From contig AP025048.1 in NCBI GenBank assembly GCA_036186865.1, forward strand, positions 29,318,970 to 29,382,969: a DNA stretch of 64,000 bases, read 5' to 3'. This DNA is from Eustoma russellianum. Taxonomy: Eukaryota; Streptophyta; Magnoliopsida; Gentianales; Gentianaceae. The notes beneath the pieces are model-generated. The model made no database searches and was not told where the DNA came from. It saw only the letters and a list, made by a program, of their open reading frames with translations. Both the position numbers and the translations under genes were made by a program. Of this stretch, positions 11,185 to 21,871 are shown in pieces. Position 1 is the first letter of the stretch. Every line of letters begins with the position of its first letter.

Positions 11185-11869
11185 TGTAGCGCCCCGACCC
11201 GGACAGCGGAATCCGTACCGGTGCATCCGTCGTAGCTTACTGAGAAGACTACAAGACGTCTCATCTCTCGAATACACATCATCAATGACGTCAGAGAAAT
11301 AAGTGCGAAAACACGTATCACATAAATCTAAACCATCAAAGCGGTAACCCGAAAGATAAAGTGACTATCAATAATTGTTTATGGACACATCCATCTAAAT
11401 CTTCAAATGAACTAAGAAAACTGAGATAACAAGAAATAGTCTAAAAACAGTTCCCATCCTGCTCTACGCATCCTATTCCGCCCACTCGCCGTCATCCTCT
11501 ATGAAGATCATATCATATTCAGGCTCACCTGCATCACAAAGGTAGTACCCTTAGCGAAAAACGCTAGCAAGTAACCCACTTATAAGACATACGGGATCAA
11601 CGCATGGCAAGACATGAGTAATATATAATTCAAAGGGTAATGGGGCACATGTCTTGTATACTTTCCAGAGCATAGATTTAATAGCATAACAACATAAGAA
11701 CAGTAATTCATAAACATTCGACAGTTCACTAGCAATCAAGTCACGAATCAATCATACCGTAACGACTTACGTGATGCATGACAAAATATGCACTACACTA
11801 CCCAGTCACAAATGCGTATGCAATTCTTTTCAAACAGTGTAATGCATATCACAATGTTAGGTCACATAA

Positions 11870-12077
11870 CTTTATACCCTGTGTTGGATCACGGCTTATA
11901 TTTCCATCACATGACGCACCAAGCTCAACTTTATACCCTGTAATGTGCCACGGCTTATATTTCCATCCCATGTCACATTACAGCCCAACTTTATACTCTG
12001 TAACGTGCCACAGCTTATATTTCCATCCCATGACACGTTACATTCCCATTTCGCAAACTTTATACCCTGTGCCGAAG
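11870..12077. repeat. Tandem hairpin array with constant loop and changing arms
   Basis: Units of about 60 bp begin CTTTATACCC. Arms surround a nearly constant loop containing CTTATATTTCCATCCCATG. The unit starting at 11939 pairs CTGTAATGTG with CACATTACAG; the next, near 12000, pairs TGTAACGTG with CACGTTACA, a compensated difference. The first unit pairs a TTGG/CCAA core. The last is a compact CTGTGC-cgaa-GCACAG hairpin. The array is conserved in the other LTR at 47262-47482. Confidence 0.82.
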
Positions 12078-12537
12078 CACAGCTCTTTTCAAAACATTAT
12101 GAAAATGCAAGTGCCATGATGCAAGAGTGCAAAACTCCTCATATCAATCACATTCTTCAAATCACATTCACATCTCAATCAGTCACACGAGACTCATCTC
12201 ACTTACACACTCAAGCTTACTCTTTCCGGCAGGTCAACATCACCTAAACATTGATTCTAGAACCCAAAGGGCTAATGTAGGAACCCTCACATTCCTCCTT
12301 ATGAACTCTTTAGAGCCTCATACGTTCATTCCCAACCCCCTTAGGTCATTCACGTTGAACTCCGATTCGAATACGCTACGAAGTCTCCTCCGTTGATTCA
12401 CCATCTTAAGTCATGTTCCCAAAACTTAGTCTAACCTCAATCATGTCCTAGGAAGTCCCTAAGGTCACCCCCAAAGGATCCCCTAACTTCCCTCTTTCCT
12501 CCCTTATTTTCCCACAAACTGCTTGACATCATACCGT

Positions 12538-12805
12538 CACATCGATCGATCGATGTGACTTCATACCCTCACATCGATCGATCGATGTCTATCAGAAACA
12601 TCGATCTCTCACCCCTTTCTACATCGATCGATCAAAGTGACTTTGAACCCTCGCATCGATCGATCGAAGTTCATCAGAGAACATCGAACTCTCACCCCCC
12701 TTATACGTCGATCGATCTACGTACTACAGAGACACATCGATCTCTCCCCCATCAGACATTGATCGATCGATGTACTTTGAACTCTAACATCAATCGATGG
12801 ATGTC
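12538..12805. repeat. Array of CGATCGAT-cored palindromes
   Basis: Eight or so copies built on the 18-bp palindrome ACATCGATCGATCGATGT, perfect at 12539-12556 and 12571-12588 and degenerate further on. They are spaced about 30-50 bp apart by CT-rich text such as CTCTCACCCC. The other LTR has a matching array at 47932-48225. Self-complementary sites at regular spacing could bind a dimeric factor, but no binding protein is known to me. Confidence 0.8.
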
Positions 12806-13671
12806 AGCGTTTCTCCAGAATTTCCCCTACGAATTTCTGCAGAAACTGCAGATCTCAACCAAACGTTTTCCAATTTTCTTCCAACCATTCCAAGCCTAAT
12901 CTTCCCTATCAATCCATTCTTAATCCACCCAAAAACATCACCTTTAACGTACCACACAAGGATTCAATCCTAAAACTCAAATCTTTAACAAAACCAACCC
13001 AAAATCTCACCTTTTTCACCATCTTAGCCCTCCATCCGAGAATAGCACATAATAGGGTTCTTGGGATTGGGTTTTGCATGATCTCACATGTTTCAACAAC
13101 AACAACAATGATTTCAACATATAATGGCCAAAACTCGATACCAAACACATAAGGCACGTATACATTCACAGAAATAAATTACTGCATGGTGATCCAATTT
13201 GATATCAAAAGTAGGCCTTTTTCTTTCGCAAAAATGCAGGAACTTATAAGATGATTACTTGCCTGTGATTACTCGAATGAGAAGCGAAAAACGGAAGAAG
13301 GTTGTATTGATTCCTGAAGAGATTCTTCTCTTAGGGTTCCAAAGTGTCCAATCGCCTAAGGGAGAGGAGATGGAAAGAGCGTCAGTTTTCTTTTCTGATA
13401 ATGGAGAGAAACTGACGTTCAGTCAGTTTTTATATGGAAAGGGTGAAATTTGGAATTTCTAAATTAATATCCTATTAACTTATTTATCTTAAAGGATTAA
13501 ATTCTAATTATTCAATTCTAAATTAAATACTAATTAATTCTAAAATTTAATCCTTTCAATTAATTCTCATTAATTCTATTACTTAATTCTTTATTCATTA
13601 TTTTTATGGTCATCAATCCCATTAAACTCTTTTATTCTTAAATTACTCTACGGAGGGTGCGGGGCATAACA

Positions 13672-13684
13672 TTCCACCCCCCTT
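13672..13684 (-). promoter_or_regulatory. Chromovirus polypurine tract
   Basis: The minus strand reads AAGGGGGGTGGAA directly before the LTR start TGTTATG. This is the expected primer site for plus-strand DNA synthesis. Confidence 0.85.
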
Positions 13685-13716
13685 ACAAAAAGTTTCGTCC
13701 TCGAAACTAACGTACC

Positions 13717-16700
13717 TTATTGAAAGAGGTGTCGATACAGTTCCCCCATTTGCTCCTCAAGCTCCCACGTGGCTTCACGCTCCGAATGGTTACTCCATTG
13801 AACTTTGAAATACAGAAATCACGCGCTTGCGTAGGACTTGATCTTTACTATCCACAATCTTCATTGGATGTACGTCATATGAGACATCTTCTTTAACATC
13901 CAATGGTATGGCTCGGGTCCGATACATATTTCCTTAGTTGAGACACATGAAATACATTGTGGACTTGTGACAAACTCGGAGGCAAGGCTAACCGATATGC
14001 TCTTTCTCCAACCTTGCCAAGCACTTCATATGGACCAATATATCTAGGACTTAACTTACCCTTCATTCCGAACCTCGCAACTCCCTTGGTAGGTGAGACT
14101 CGTAGATAAACCTTTTCGCCTTCCTCAATCTCCAAGGGTTGTCTTTTTGTATCGGCCCAACTCTTACTGCGATCTTGAGCCACCCTTAGCCTCTCTCTTA
14201 TCACTTTCACTTTCTCAATTGTTTGTTCAACCAACTCTGGTGTAGTGATCGACCTTTCCCTAACTTCGTCTCAACAAACCGGGGACCTGCACTTACGTCC
14301 GTATAATTCTTAAAACGGTGCCATGCCAATTGCACTGTGATAGCTGTTATTATATGAGAATTCCATCAACTTCAGCATGCTATCCCAGTTTCCTTTGAAA
14401 TCCAAGGCGCATGCTCTCAGCATGTCCTCCAAAGTTTGGATAGTTCTCTCAGATTGTCCATCCGTTTGAGGGTGGTATGCGGTACTCATTCTTAGCTCGG
14501 TACCCATCGCCTTCTGAAATGCCCTACAAAACTTAGAAGTAAACTTGGGATCACGGTCCGATACAATAATGATGGGGACTCCATGGAAGCTCACAATGTT
14601 ATCCACATATATGTTGGACAATTCTCATAAGAAGTACCATATGGCATTGCTATGAAATGAGTTGTCTTCGTCAAACGGTCTACAATTACCCAAATCCTCT
14701 CATTCCCATTTCTGGTTTTGGGTAGTCCCATCACGAAGTCCATAGTCACATGCTCCCATTTCCATTCAGGAATCTCAAGTGGCATCATCAAACCACCATG
14801 TCGTTGATGTTCATCTTTGACTTGTTGGCATACTAAACATCTCTCAACATACTCCGCTATGCTTCTCTTCATCCCTATCCACCAATAATTCCTTTTGAGG
14901 TCCTTATACATCTTTGTGCTCCCGGGGTGGATAGACATTCTCGAGTTATGCGCTTCGCGAAGTAACTCCCTTCGAAGTTCATCATTATCTGGTACACATA
15001 ACCGATTCTAAAACCATAAACTTCCATCTCCTCGCAATTGGAAGTCTTTTACTGGTCCCGTAGACAACTTGTCGCGAATTCCCTTCAGTGATACATCTTC
15101 ATACTGCGCTCCTTTAATTATGTGAACCAAGTCTAGGCTGATAGATAGAGCTGTTGAACATTTGCTACCGAATCCACCACATCGAGACCAAAATCCTCGA
15201 TCTCTCTTTCCAACGGGGACTGTCTAGCGTGACTAGACTTTCTGCTCTGTGCGTCCGCCACTCCATTTGCTTTACCCGGATGATAATTGATGGTTAAGTC
15301 ATAATCCCTTAAGTAACTCCAACCATCTTCTTTGTCGCATATTTAGCTCTTTCTGCGAGAATATGTACTTCAAGCTCTTATGATCAGTGAACACAACACA
15401 CTTTTCTCCATATAAATAGTGTCTCCAGATCTTAAGAGCAAATACCACAGCTGCGAGCTCCAAGTCATGCGTCGGGTAGTTCTGCTCATAGGGTTTCAAT
15501 TGTCTTGACGCATACGAAATGACTCGTCCATTTTGCATCAAGACACAACCTATAAACAAAAGTTAGTTCAAGACTAGCATATGTATATACAATGCATTAA
15601 TTGTAATGATATACATACCTAGTCCTTTCTTGGACGCGTCACTATAGATCACAAAACCGTCGGTGCCGGAGGGCTGTGCCAACACCAAGGCTGTGGTCAA
15701 TCTCTTCTTGAGCTCAGAAAAACTCTGTTCGCATTCAGCAGTCCATTCGAACTTAGTCTTCTTCTGCGTAAGTCGACTCAATGGAACTGCTATGGTGGAG
15801 AATCCCTCGACAAACTTCTTATAATAGTCTGCCAAGCCTAGGAAGCTTCTGACTTCGGTCATATTTGTGGGTCTTGGCCATTCAGTGATGGCTTCTATCT
15901 TCTTAGAATCCACCAAAATCCCATCCTCCGAATCACGTGACCGAGAAAGGCTACACTTCTTAGCCAGAATTCACACTTGCTGAATTTGGCATAAAGCTTT
16001 TGTTGTCTCAAAATTTGCAACACCACTCTTAAGTGTTCAGCATGAGCTTGGTCGTCGGGGGAGTAGACCAGAATGTCATCGATAAACACCACTACGAATT
16101 GGTCCAACTGTTCTCGGAATGCAGTGTTCATCAAATCCGTAAAGGCTGCTGGGGCATTTGTCAATCCGAAGGGCATCACCAAGAATTCATAATGCCCGTA
16201 TCGAGTCCGAAAAGCTATTTTAGGTACGTCTCCTGCTTTCACAAGCAGCTGATGATACCCCTGACGAAGGTCAATCTTTGAAAACCATCAGGCTTTCTTT
16301 ATGTGATCAAATAAATCCTCAATCCTTGCCAGAGGATATTTGTTCCTGATGGTGATCTTATTCAATTCTCGGTAATTAATACACAGCCTCATACTGCCAT
16401 CTTTCTTCTTCACAAACAATATTGGAGCTCCCCAAGGTGATACACTGTGACGAATCAACTTCTTGTCAAACAACTCCTGAAGTTGTCCCTTTAGCTCCTT
16501 AAGTTCAGCTGGAGCCATTATGTAAGGTGTCTTGGATATAGGTTTGGCTCCTGGGATCAAATTGATTTCGAACTCCACTTCTCTCGCTGGCGGAACTCCC
16601 GGTAAATCATCTTGAAATACGTCATTGAATTCATTGATTACCGGAATCTGATCTATGGAGGGAACTTCTTGCTTAGCATCTACAGCATACACCATAAATC

Positions 16701-17097
16701 CCTCTGCTCCTTTTTGCAAAGCCTTAAAAGCCTTAATCGCCATCAAGTATATCTTTTTCGGGGTTTTGGGTAGCTTGATGTTTCCTTGTACCGTTTTCTC
16801 ATTCATCTCAGGGTCCTTAACGGTCACTTGCTTAAGTCTACAGTCAATATTGGCATGATTCTTGGTCAGCCAATCCATGCCCAATATCACATCAAAATCC
16901 TTCATCGGAATTAGAACTAATCTTTGTACCAATGGTGGGAAACCAGCACTTGTTCGCCAGCTGCCTGCACCCTGAAGGGGTTTTCAAGCCATTCGGGTAG
17001 ATAGTCGAGTCCTTTGGCGAATCGCTTGGAATGAAGGAGTGACTCGCTCCGCTATCAAACAATACGTTTGCAGGTACTTTATTAACTATAATCACAA
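13717..17097 (-). pseudogene. Chromovirus pol: protease, RT, RNase H, integrase, chromodomain tail
   Basis: Coding order on the minus strand: protease with the catalytic DSG near 17045; RT from about 16620 to 15900 with a FIDD catalytic motif near 16070; RNase H from about 15680 to 15300 with YSDAS and TDHKS motifs; integrase with an HHCC-type zinc region (CLVCQQ) near 14830, a DRDPKF block near 14555, and the GPYEVL and HNVFHVSQL segments of its C-terminus near 14000; then a chromodomain-like tail with WSNH and ATWELEEQM motifs, ending at TAA 13717-13719. Breaks include an in-frame TGA near 16288, an extra G near 15300 and shifts near 14610 and 13890. A GT-AG insertion interrupts RNase H at 15550-15618. 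The product cannot be made from this copy as it stands. Confidence 0.9.
15550..15618 (-). other. Intron-like insertion inside RNase H (GT-AG, 69 nt)
   Basis: The minus strand begins GTATGT and ends TTTTGTTTATAG, with a CTAAC branch-point-like motif about 14 nt before the end. It is AT-rich and contains a stop. Removing exactly these 69 nt joins the flanking codons in frame, between a conserved K-K-G-L-G segment and the C-V-L-M segment normally contiguous with it in gypsy RNase H. Confidence 0.72.
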
Positions 17098-17208
17098 CTA
17101 AACACACAAAAAGTGTAGCACATAAAGGTTTCACATAAAGCGCATTTAACCTCCAACTTAAACGACTAAAATTCAACTTAAGCAACTAATATTTAACTTA
17201 AGTCGTAC
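17098..17208 (-). other. Intron-like insertion before the protease DSG motif (GT-AG, 111 nt)
   Basis: The minus strand has donor ACAG|GTACGA and acceptor TTTTTGTGTGTTTAG|TT, with AT-rich text and in-frame stops between. Removal restores a continuous frame from the gag end (D-V-V-T) into the protease N-terminus. The removed length agrees with the extra sequence relative to related elements as I know them. An alternative acceptor TATAG lies 12 nt further on and also keeps frame. Confidence 0.62.
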
Positions 17209-18277
17209 CTGTCACAACATCGGTGCCCTCCTGCACTTTGGCGTCCGTCATTGCGTGGACTCTCGCGTTGGGTCTGCCCCTCTGCTGCTGTACCGGCCCT
17301 GTTTCTCCCTGTGGCTTTGGTTTCCACTCGGGGCAATCCTTTATTCTATGGCCCGTCTTCCCACGCTTGAAGCATGCTCCTGTCTTCTTCCAACATTCAC
17401 ACACATGGCTCTTCTGGCAGTGTGGGCATACTACTGGTGCTTGGTGGTCAGGCTGATTCGGTTGCGGTGCCCTCTGAACTGGTCCTGTCTGCCCCTTCCT
17501 GGGAATTTGACCCAACATCCGGGTCTACCTCCACTTCTCTCTTCCCTCGGTCTCTTACCGGCATCGTCACAAGCCTCTCTAGGCTGAGACCTGCGCATGT
17601 CACTCTTCACACGGTAACATGCATCCAACATCTCTTCGAATGTTTTCAGACTAGACCCCGCTATAGCCGTCCGTATACGGGGGTTCAAACCTTCCTCAAA
17701 TTTCAGCATCTTCATCTTGTTGTTTTCCAACACCATGGGCGTGAATTTTCCCAAGGCATGTAATCTATCGGCATAGTCGGAAACGGACATCCTCCCTTGT
17801 TCAAATTTATCGAACTGTCTCATCTTCTACAAAATGACATTTTCAGGTACATAGCAATTGTTGTAGGCCTGTACGAATTGTCTCCATATAATAGGGGGAG
17901 TCATCTTGGGCAGAATACCATTCCACCATGCGTTGGCTCTGCCGATCAACAACGGTGTGGCCACATCAACCTTAAGTTCTTCAGACACTTGCACCAGCCT
18001 GCAACACTTTTCCACCTCGTCCAACCAAAATCCGGCCACCTCTGGGTCAGTGGTCCCTTCAAAGGTGGGCACAAGCATCTTCCGTATCTCCCCAATATAG
18101 CAACGAATGTCGTGCTGATGCGGTGGTGGCGGAGGGAGTTATTGTTGCTGCTGAGCAACTCCTTGTGCTATCACTGTGATAGCGTCTATTAATGCCTGGG
18201 GTACTATCACAGGTGGTGGTGGAGGGTTCTCATTCCCATTGCCACCGTTTTCCTTGGTTATCCCTTCGGGGAGGCAT
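17209..18277 (-). pseudogene. Chromovirus gag (capsid and CCHC nucleocapsid), frameshifted
   Basis: Begins at the ATG at 18275-18277 with an M-P-P-R-R start. The capsid (retrotransposon gag) domain lies in two frames, about 18078-17827 (with a W-L-D-E-V-E-K motif) and 17823-17431. A CX2CX4HX4C-type knuckle, C-F-K-R-G-K-T-G-H-R-I-K-D-C, follows near 17350. Frame changes near 18230, 17825 and 17480 show decay. Gag would build the particle that packages element RNA. Confidence 0.85.
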
Positions 18278-18540
18278 TTTCTGCAAAACCAACGCTTATT
18301 AGCATTCAGAATTTCCAAAAGTAAATACTGAAGGTCCATATGCGTTGTACAGAACGGAACTCGTAAACTAAAATAAAATAACATTGACTGATTAAATTTT
18401 ATCGCGCTCGCACACACGCATCCCAATCAATCTTTTATCTAAGATCATGTACTTAGACCTAAAGATCAACTTAGGGTCAATATCATAACTTAAGACTCTA
18501 CATGACATAACCTAGGTCTCCGAGGTAGATCTGAAGCCTA

Positions 18541-18553
18541 GGCTCTGATACCA
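18541..18553 (-). promoter_or_regulatory. Chromovirus primer-binding site for initiator Met-tRNA
   Basis: The minus strand reads TGGTATCAGAGCC two bases after the LTR end. This complements the 3' end of plant initiator Met-tRNA, the usual primer for many plant LTR elements. Confidence 0.9.
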
Positions 18554-18555
18554 CC

Positions 18556-18913
18556 TGAAGCGCCCCGACCCGGACAGCGAAATCCGAGCCGGTTGCACCC
18601 GTCGTAGCTTACTGAGAAGACTACAAGACGTCTCATCTCTCGAATACACATCATCAATGACGTCAGAGAAATAAGTGTGGAAACACGCATCACATAAATC
18701 TAAACCATCAAAGCGGTAACCCGAAAGGTAAAGTGACTATCAATAATTGTTTATGGACACAACCATCTAAATCTTCAAAGAACTAAAAAAACTGAGATAA
18801 CAAGAAATAGTCTAAAACAGTTCCCATCCTGCTCTACACATCCCATTCCGCCCACTCGCTGTCATCCTCTATGAAGATCATATCATATTCAGGCTCACCT
18901 GCATCACAAAGGT
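18556..18913 (-). repeat. Chromovirus second LTR, first part
   Basis: The first 358 bp of the second LTR in plus coordinates, matching 11185-11540 closely. The terminal CTACA is mutated to CTTCA. The copy is cut at 18913 by the LARD insertion, which duplicated AAGGT (18909-18913 and 46929-46933), and resumes at 46934. Confidence 0.92.
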
Positions 18914-19673
18914 TGTTACAACCCGCGTATCTGGGTCAGTGGAAAATGAAATAAAATGATGGAAACTAGAACGCAAATGGGATGTCGATAAATTTCTATA
19001 GGATTTTAAATTTTATTTAGGATTAATAAGACATCGCCATTAAATATCGGGGTCAGAAATGCTTGGTTAAATAACCGAATGATAAAGTTAACGGATATAG
19101 CGAGACTTGACGGGACTAGGAAACGAACGATTCAGACATACAATACGACTTAAATAAAGTTGTCGGCATCAACTTAATTCAGTATGTATAAAACTAAACC
19201 AAATAAAATACCAGATACGATAATGCTACTACACAACAAACTCCACCCATATTTTTTATATACCCAGCTGCCACCCCCTGATGAACCGCCCCCTCACCCC
19301 TACACCAATTAATATACTTTTCTACACTACCTTTTGTTTTTCTTACACTTATTATCACCCTTCCCCAAATTCAGTACAAGACAAATGCAACCCCATTCCC
19401 TCTCAAATCTCGGCACCCAAGACATCTTTTCTGCAACACACCCACTTCAAAATCACTTTCCTACTCCTTTTCCCGACACCCACCACACTCTTACTGTTTT
19501 GCACATTTTCTTCCCTCTTCCATATTCCCTTCACGTCCTCCCAGCCAAAAAAGGCTCTGCCCATCTCTTTCGTTATCACTCCATTTGCATTTCATCCCTT
19601 CCACCAAAGGTTCTTCATCTCACCTTTCTCTTTCACCTTTATATTTCTCATTTTTCCAACCATCCAAGAATAC

Positions 19674-19852
19674 GGAACAGGATCTCCTAACCGCCAAGTC
19701 CGTGACCCCCTCTGCGACCGCCTAACACGTGGCAGCAGAGGGGGTTGTGAGGCTGGATGGGGGGTCACCCGCATCCAGTCTCACCACCCCACCCTGCTGC
19801 CATGTGTCGGGCGGTCACGGGGAGGGGGAGGGGGATCAGGTGATCTCGTTCG
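19674..19852. mobile_element. Foldback Mutator-like MITE with 9-bp target duplication
   Basis: A 179-bp GC-rich insertion present only in the 5' LTR. The site duplication CAAGAATAC is exact (19665-19673 and 19853-19861), the size typical of Mutator-like elements. The ends are imperfect inverted repeats (GGAACAGGATCTCCT against CGAACGAGATCACCT). The centre is a long hairpin, with arms containing CACGTGGCAGCAG and CTGCTGCCATGTG, and GGCTGGATG pairing with CATCCAGTC. It has no coding capacity. The matching empty site in the 3' LTR (about 31810-31825) proves it is an insertion. Confidence 0.88.
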
Positions 19853-20656
19853 CAAGAATACACCTCAAGTTCAAGAGAAAAATGATTCCACTCTCACTCC
19901 ACCACAATACCATTCTTTTCCACCTCCATATATTATCTTTTCCCAAACCCTTCAACCGTGAGAGCCAACAACAGAGGGAGATGGTATTAACTCAACTTCC
20001 ATTCTCTTCTCCTATCTAAATCAACAAATTCTTTTCTACACTACTTATTTCACTTAAAACAAGATCTCCTCACTCTACTTCCACCATCAAAACCGAGAAC
20101 TTCCAAGTGAGGAGAAAGATAAAACTCTTCAACTCCATTGTGAATCCAAGCTTGCATGTAAAAGAATACACTAGGTAAAGACCCTACTAACAATACTAAA
20201 CGTTTCTTTCCTTATTCATTCTCTCAAAAACGCCACCTTCTTCTTCTATAGGCTTTTCAACCGTAGACACCATGGAGGAAGAAGAAGGAGTTCTTCTAAA
20301 CCGCTAAAGGTAAAAAAAATTTCAAGGGTTCTCAAGTTTGGTTCCCTAGGGAGTCATCCTAAACTTTTCCGTGGCCCTTCTACCATGATTAACCTATTTT
20401 TATTCTATTTTGGCCTTAGGCCGTGAGCACCAAAGGAAAGGAGAAGAATCTTTTCCTTTTTTAAGGCCAAGATTCAAAAGGGAGGCAAGTATTCTTCCTA
20501 AATACTACATGGTTTTACAAATGTTAGGTATTTATGTTCATATCAAAGTTGGATCATCATGTAGTATATTCAAGATTTCTTCTCAAGAAAGTATAGATCT
20601 ATGTTTGAGTAATAGGTATATACATACACTACGTACATATACAAATGCACGCTTTG

Positions 20657-20850
20657 TATATATATATATATACATTATATATAAAAAAACGCATATATAT
20701 ACATACTCGGTTTATATTATAAAATATATATGTTGATATACATATATATATATAAGTGTATAGATCTACATATGTATATACGGATCTACATTTATATAGG
20801 TATATATATATGTATGTATAGATGTGTAGATGCATATATATATAAATACA
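20657..20850. repeat. TA-rich microsatellite, LARD 5' LTR
   Basis: Interrupted TA/TATG repeats. Related tracts occur in the 3' LTR (38551-38716 and 45011-45433). LINE F lies at its right edge. Confidence 0.85.
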
Positions 20851-20867
20851 TGGTTTTAAATAAGTTT

Positions 20868-21194
20868 TTTTTTCAAGGAAATTTTATTGACATAATCCCT
20901 CACTTATGGCGGAGGAAAACCATATTACATGGAGAAAATATGACGATAGTAGCAGTATATGATTATCAACATCCATAGAATATATGATATGCCACATTAA
21001 AACCTTGTCAAGTAAAACCACCCTTGTGGATGAAACCTTGACGAAGGAAAAAGCGTACATATTATATCAATGGAATGTTGATAGACATTACAGTGTAGAA
21101 AATTATATATAATGCGAAAATTACATAAGTGTGACAAACTAAATAACCGCCTGAACTGGTACATCAGATGAAGGGCTCTTGGGTGGGTAGAAAT
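20868..21194 (-). mobile_element. LINE F, 5'-truncated LINE 3' end
   Basis: About 325 bp holding only a LINE 3' terminus: a T run at the left (poly(A) on the RNA strand), the CTCACTTATGGCGG terminal motif and the covarying stem-loop. It is flanked by a 20-bp duplication with one mismatch, ATGGTTTTAAATAAGTTTTT at 20850-20869 and its variant at 21195-21214. No coding sequence is present. Confidence 0.88.
21003..21047 (-). other. LINE 3' stem-loop, copy in LINE F
   Basis: Outer arms CCTTGTCAAG (21003-21012) and CTTGACGAAGG (21037-21047), with one bulged base. An inner hairpin CCAC/GTGG lies at 21018-21029. The arm pair GTCAAG/CTTGAC differs from that of the other copies but still pairs. Confidence 0.75.
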
Positions 21195-21223
21195 ATGGTT
21201 TTAAATATGTTTTTAAATAAGTG

Positions 21224-21274
21224 TGTATATATATATACGGTTTTTGATATATAGGTTGTATAGATGTATAGATC

Positions 21275-21336
<62 letters not shown>

Positions 21337-21358
21337 ATATATATATACACGGTTGAAC

Positions 21359-21417
<59 letters not shown>

Positions 21418-21435
21418 TTCACTGTTTTAGATATA
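21224..21435. repeat. TA microsatellite at the LINE B 3' border
   Basis: Long (TA)n runs broken by ATATGGATATA and CACGGTTGAACATT segments, which are shared with the 3' LTR at 45120-45260. Confidence 0.85.
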
Positions 21436-21584
21436 TTTTTTTTAATCAAAAGCAAATTTTATTAATGATTGGCCTCACTTATGGTGGAGGAAAACCTTAT
21501 TACAAAAATCAGAGTATGCGAATAAATGAAATAACGAAATAATGATATCATATCTCCAGTCGTATATGATATGCCGCATTAAAA

Positions 21585-21629
21585 CCTTGCCAGGTAAAAC
21601 CACCCTTGTGGATAAAACCCTGGCGAAGG
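21585..21629 (-). other. LINE 3' stem-loop, copy in LINE B
   Basis: Arms CCTTGCCAGG (21585-21594) and CCTGGCGAAGG (21619-21629) around the CCAC/GTGG inner hairpin. Relative to LINE D, both sides of one base pair have changed together (GCCAGG/CCTGGC against GCCAAG/CTTGGC). Confidence 0.8.
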
Positions 21630-21871
21630 AAAAAGCGTACATATTTATACAGCTGTCATTGATATGTTGCAAATCTGCAGTGAAGTACATGTGTGCGCTG
21701 GTTATTGTTGATGACGCAGGGCGATTGTGCCAGTTGAAGCAGTGTAATTCGTTGCTTGAGCTTGTCTTCTCCACGAAATGCCATACCTCAGAAGAAAACC
21801 CAGAGAAAAGTTATACCAGTGATATACAGGGTTCTAATGTAGTTTAAGTGAGACGTCAAACACATACCGAT

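Larger units (their letters stand above)
11185..13671 (-). repeat. Chromovirus LTR, left copy (3' LTR)
   Basis: 2487 bp. Minus-strand ends are TGTTATGCCCC and GGGGCGCTACA. It aligns through its whole length with the second LTR (18556-18913 plus 46934-49087), with scattered substitutions and small indels, so the insertion is not recent. It contains a hairpin array (11870-12077) and an array of GATC-rich palindromes (12538-12805), both also present in the other LTR. The 67-codon plus-strand frame near 13260-13460 is antisense to the element and is not kept open in the other copy. Confidence 0.93.

Noticed and set aside
12538..12805. CRISPR-like appearance of the palindrome arrays
   Set aside because: Eukaryotic LTR context, imperfect repeats, spacers that are themselves repetitive, and no cas genes.
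13259..13462. 67-codon plus-strand frame in the chromovirus LTR
   Set aside because: Antisense to the element and not preserved as an open frame in the second LTR near 48680-48880.
16033..16281. Plus-strand frames opposite the chromovirus pol (also 17223-17763 and 37449-37652 opposite a LINE)
   Set aside because: Shadows of well-supported minus-strand coding regions, with no domain of their own.
19281..19961. 226-codon plus-strand frame in the LARD 5' LTR
   Set aside because: Pyrimidine-rich, leader-like DNA read as Phe/Ser/Pro/His. Part of it is the MITE, and the counterpart in the 3' LTR (31483-31979) is broken differently.
21475..21774. Similar minus-strand reading frames over the LINE 3' ends (also at 25183-25812, 32690-32998 and 38778-38972), as if a conserved small protein
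   Set aside because: The similarity comes from the conserved 3' stem-loop and its flanks. Frames have no common start or end, and the changes fit base pairing rather than amino acid conservation.
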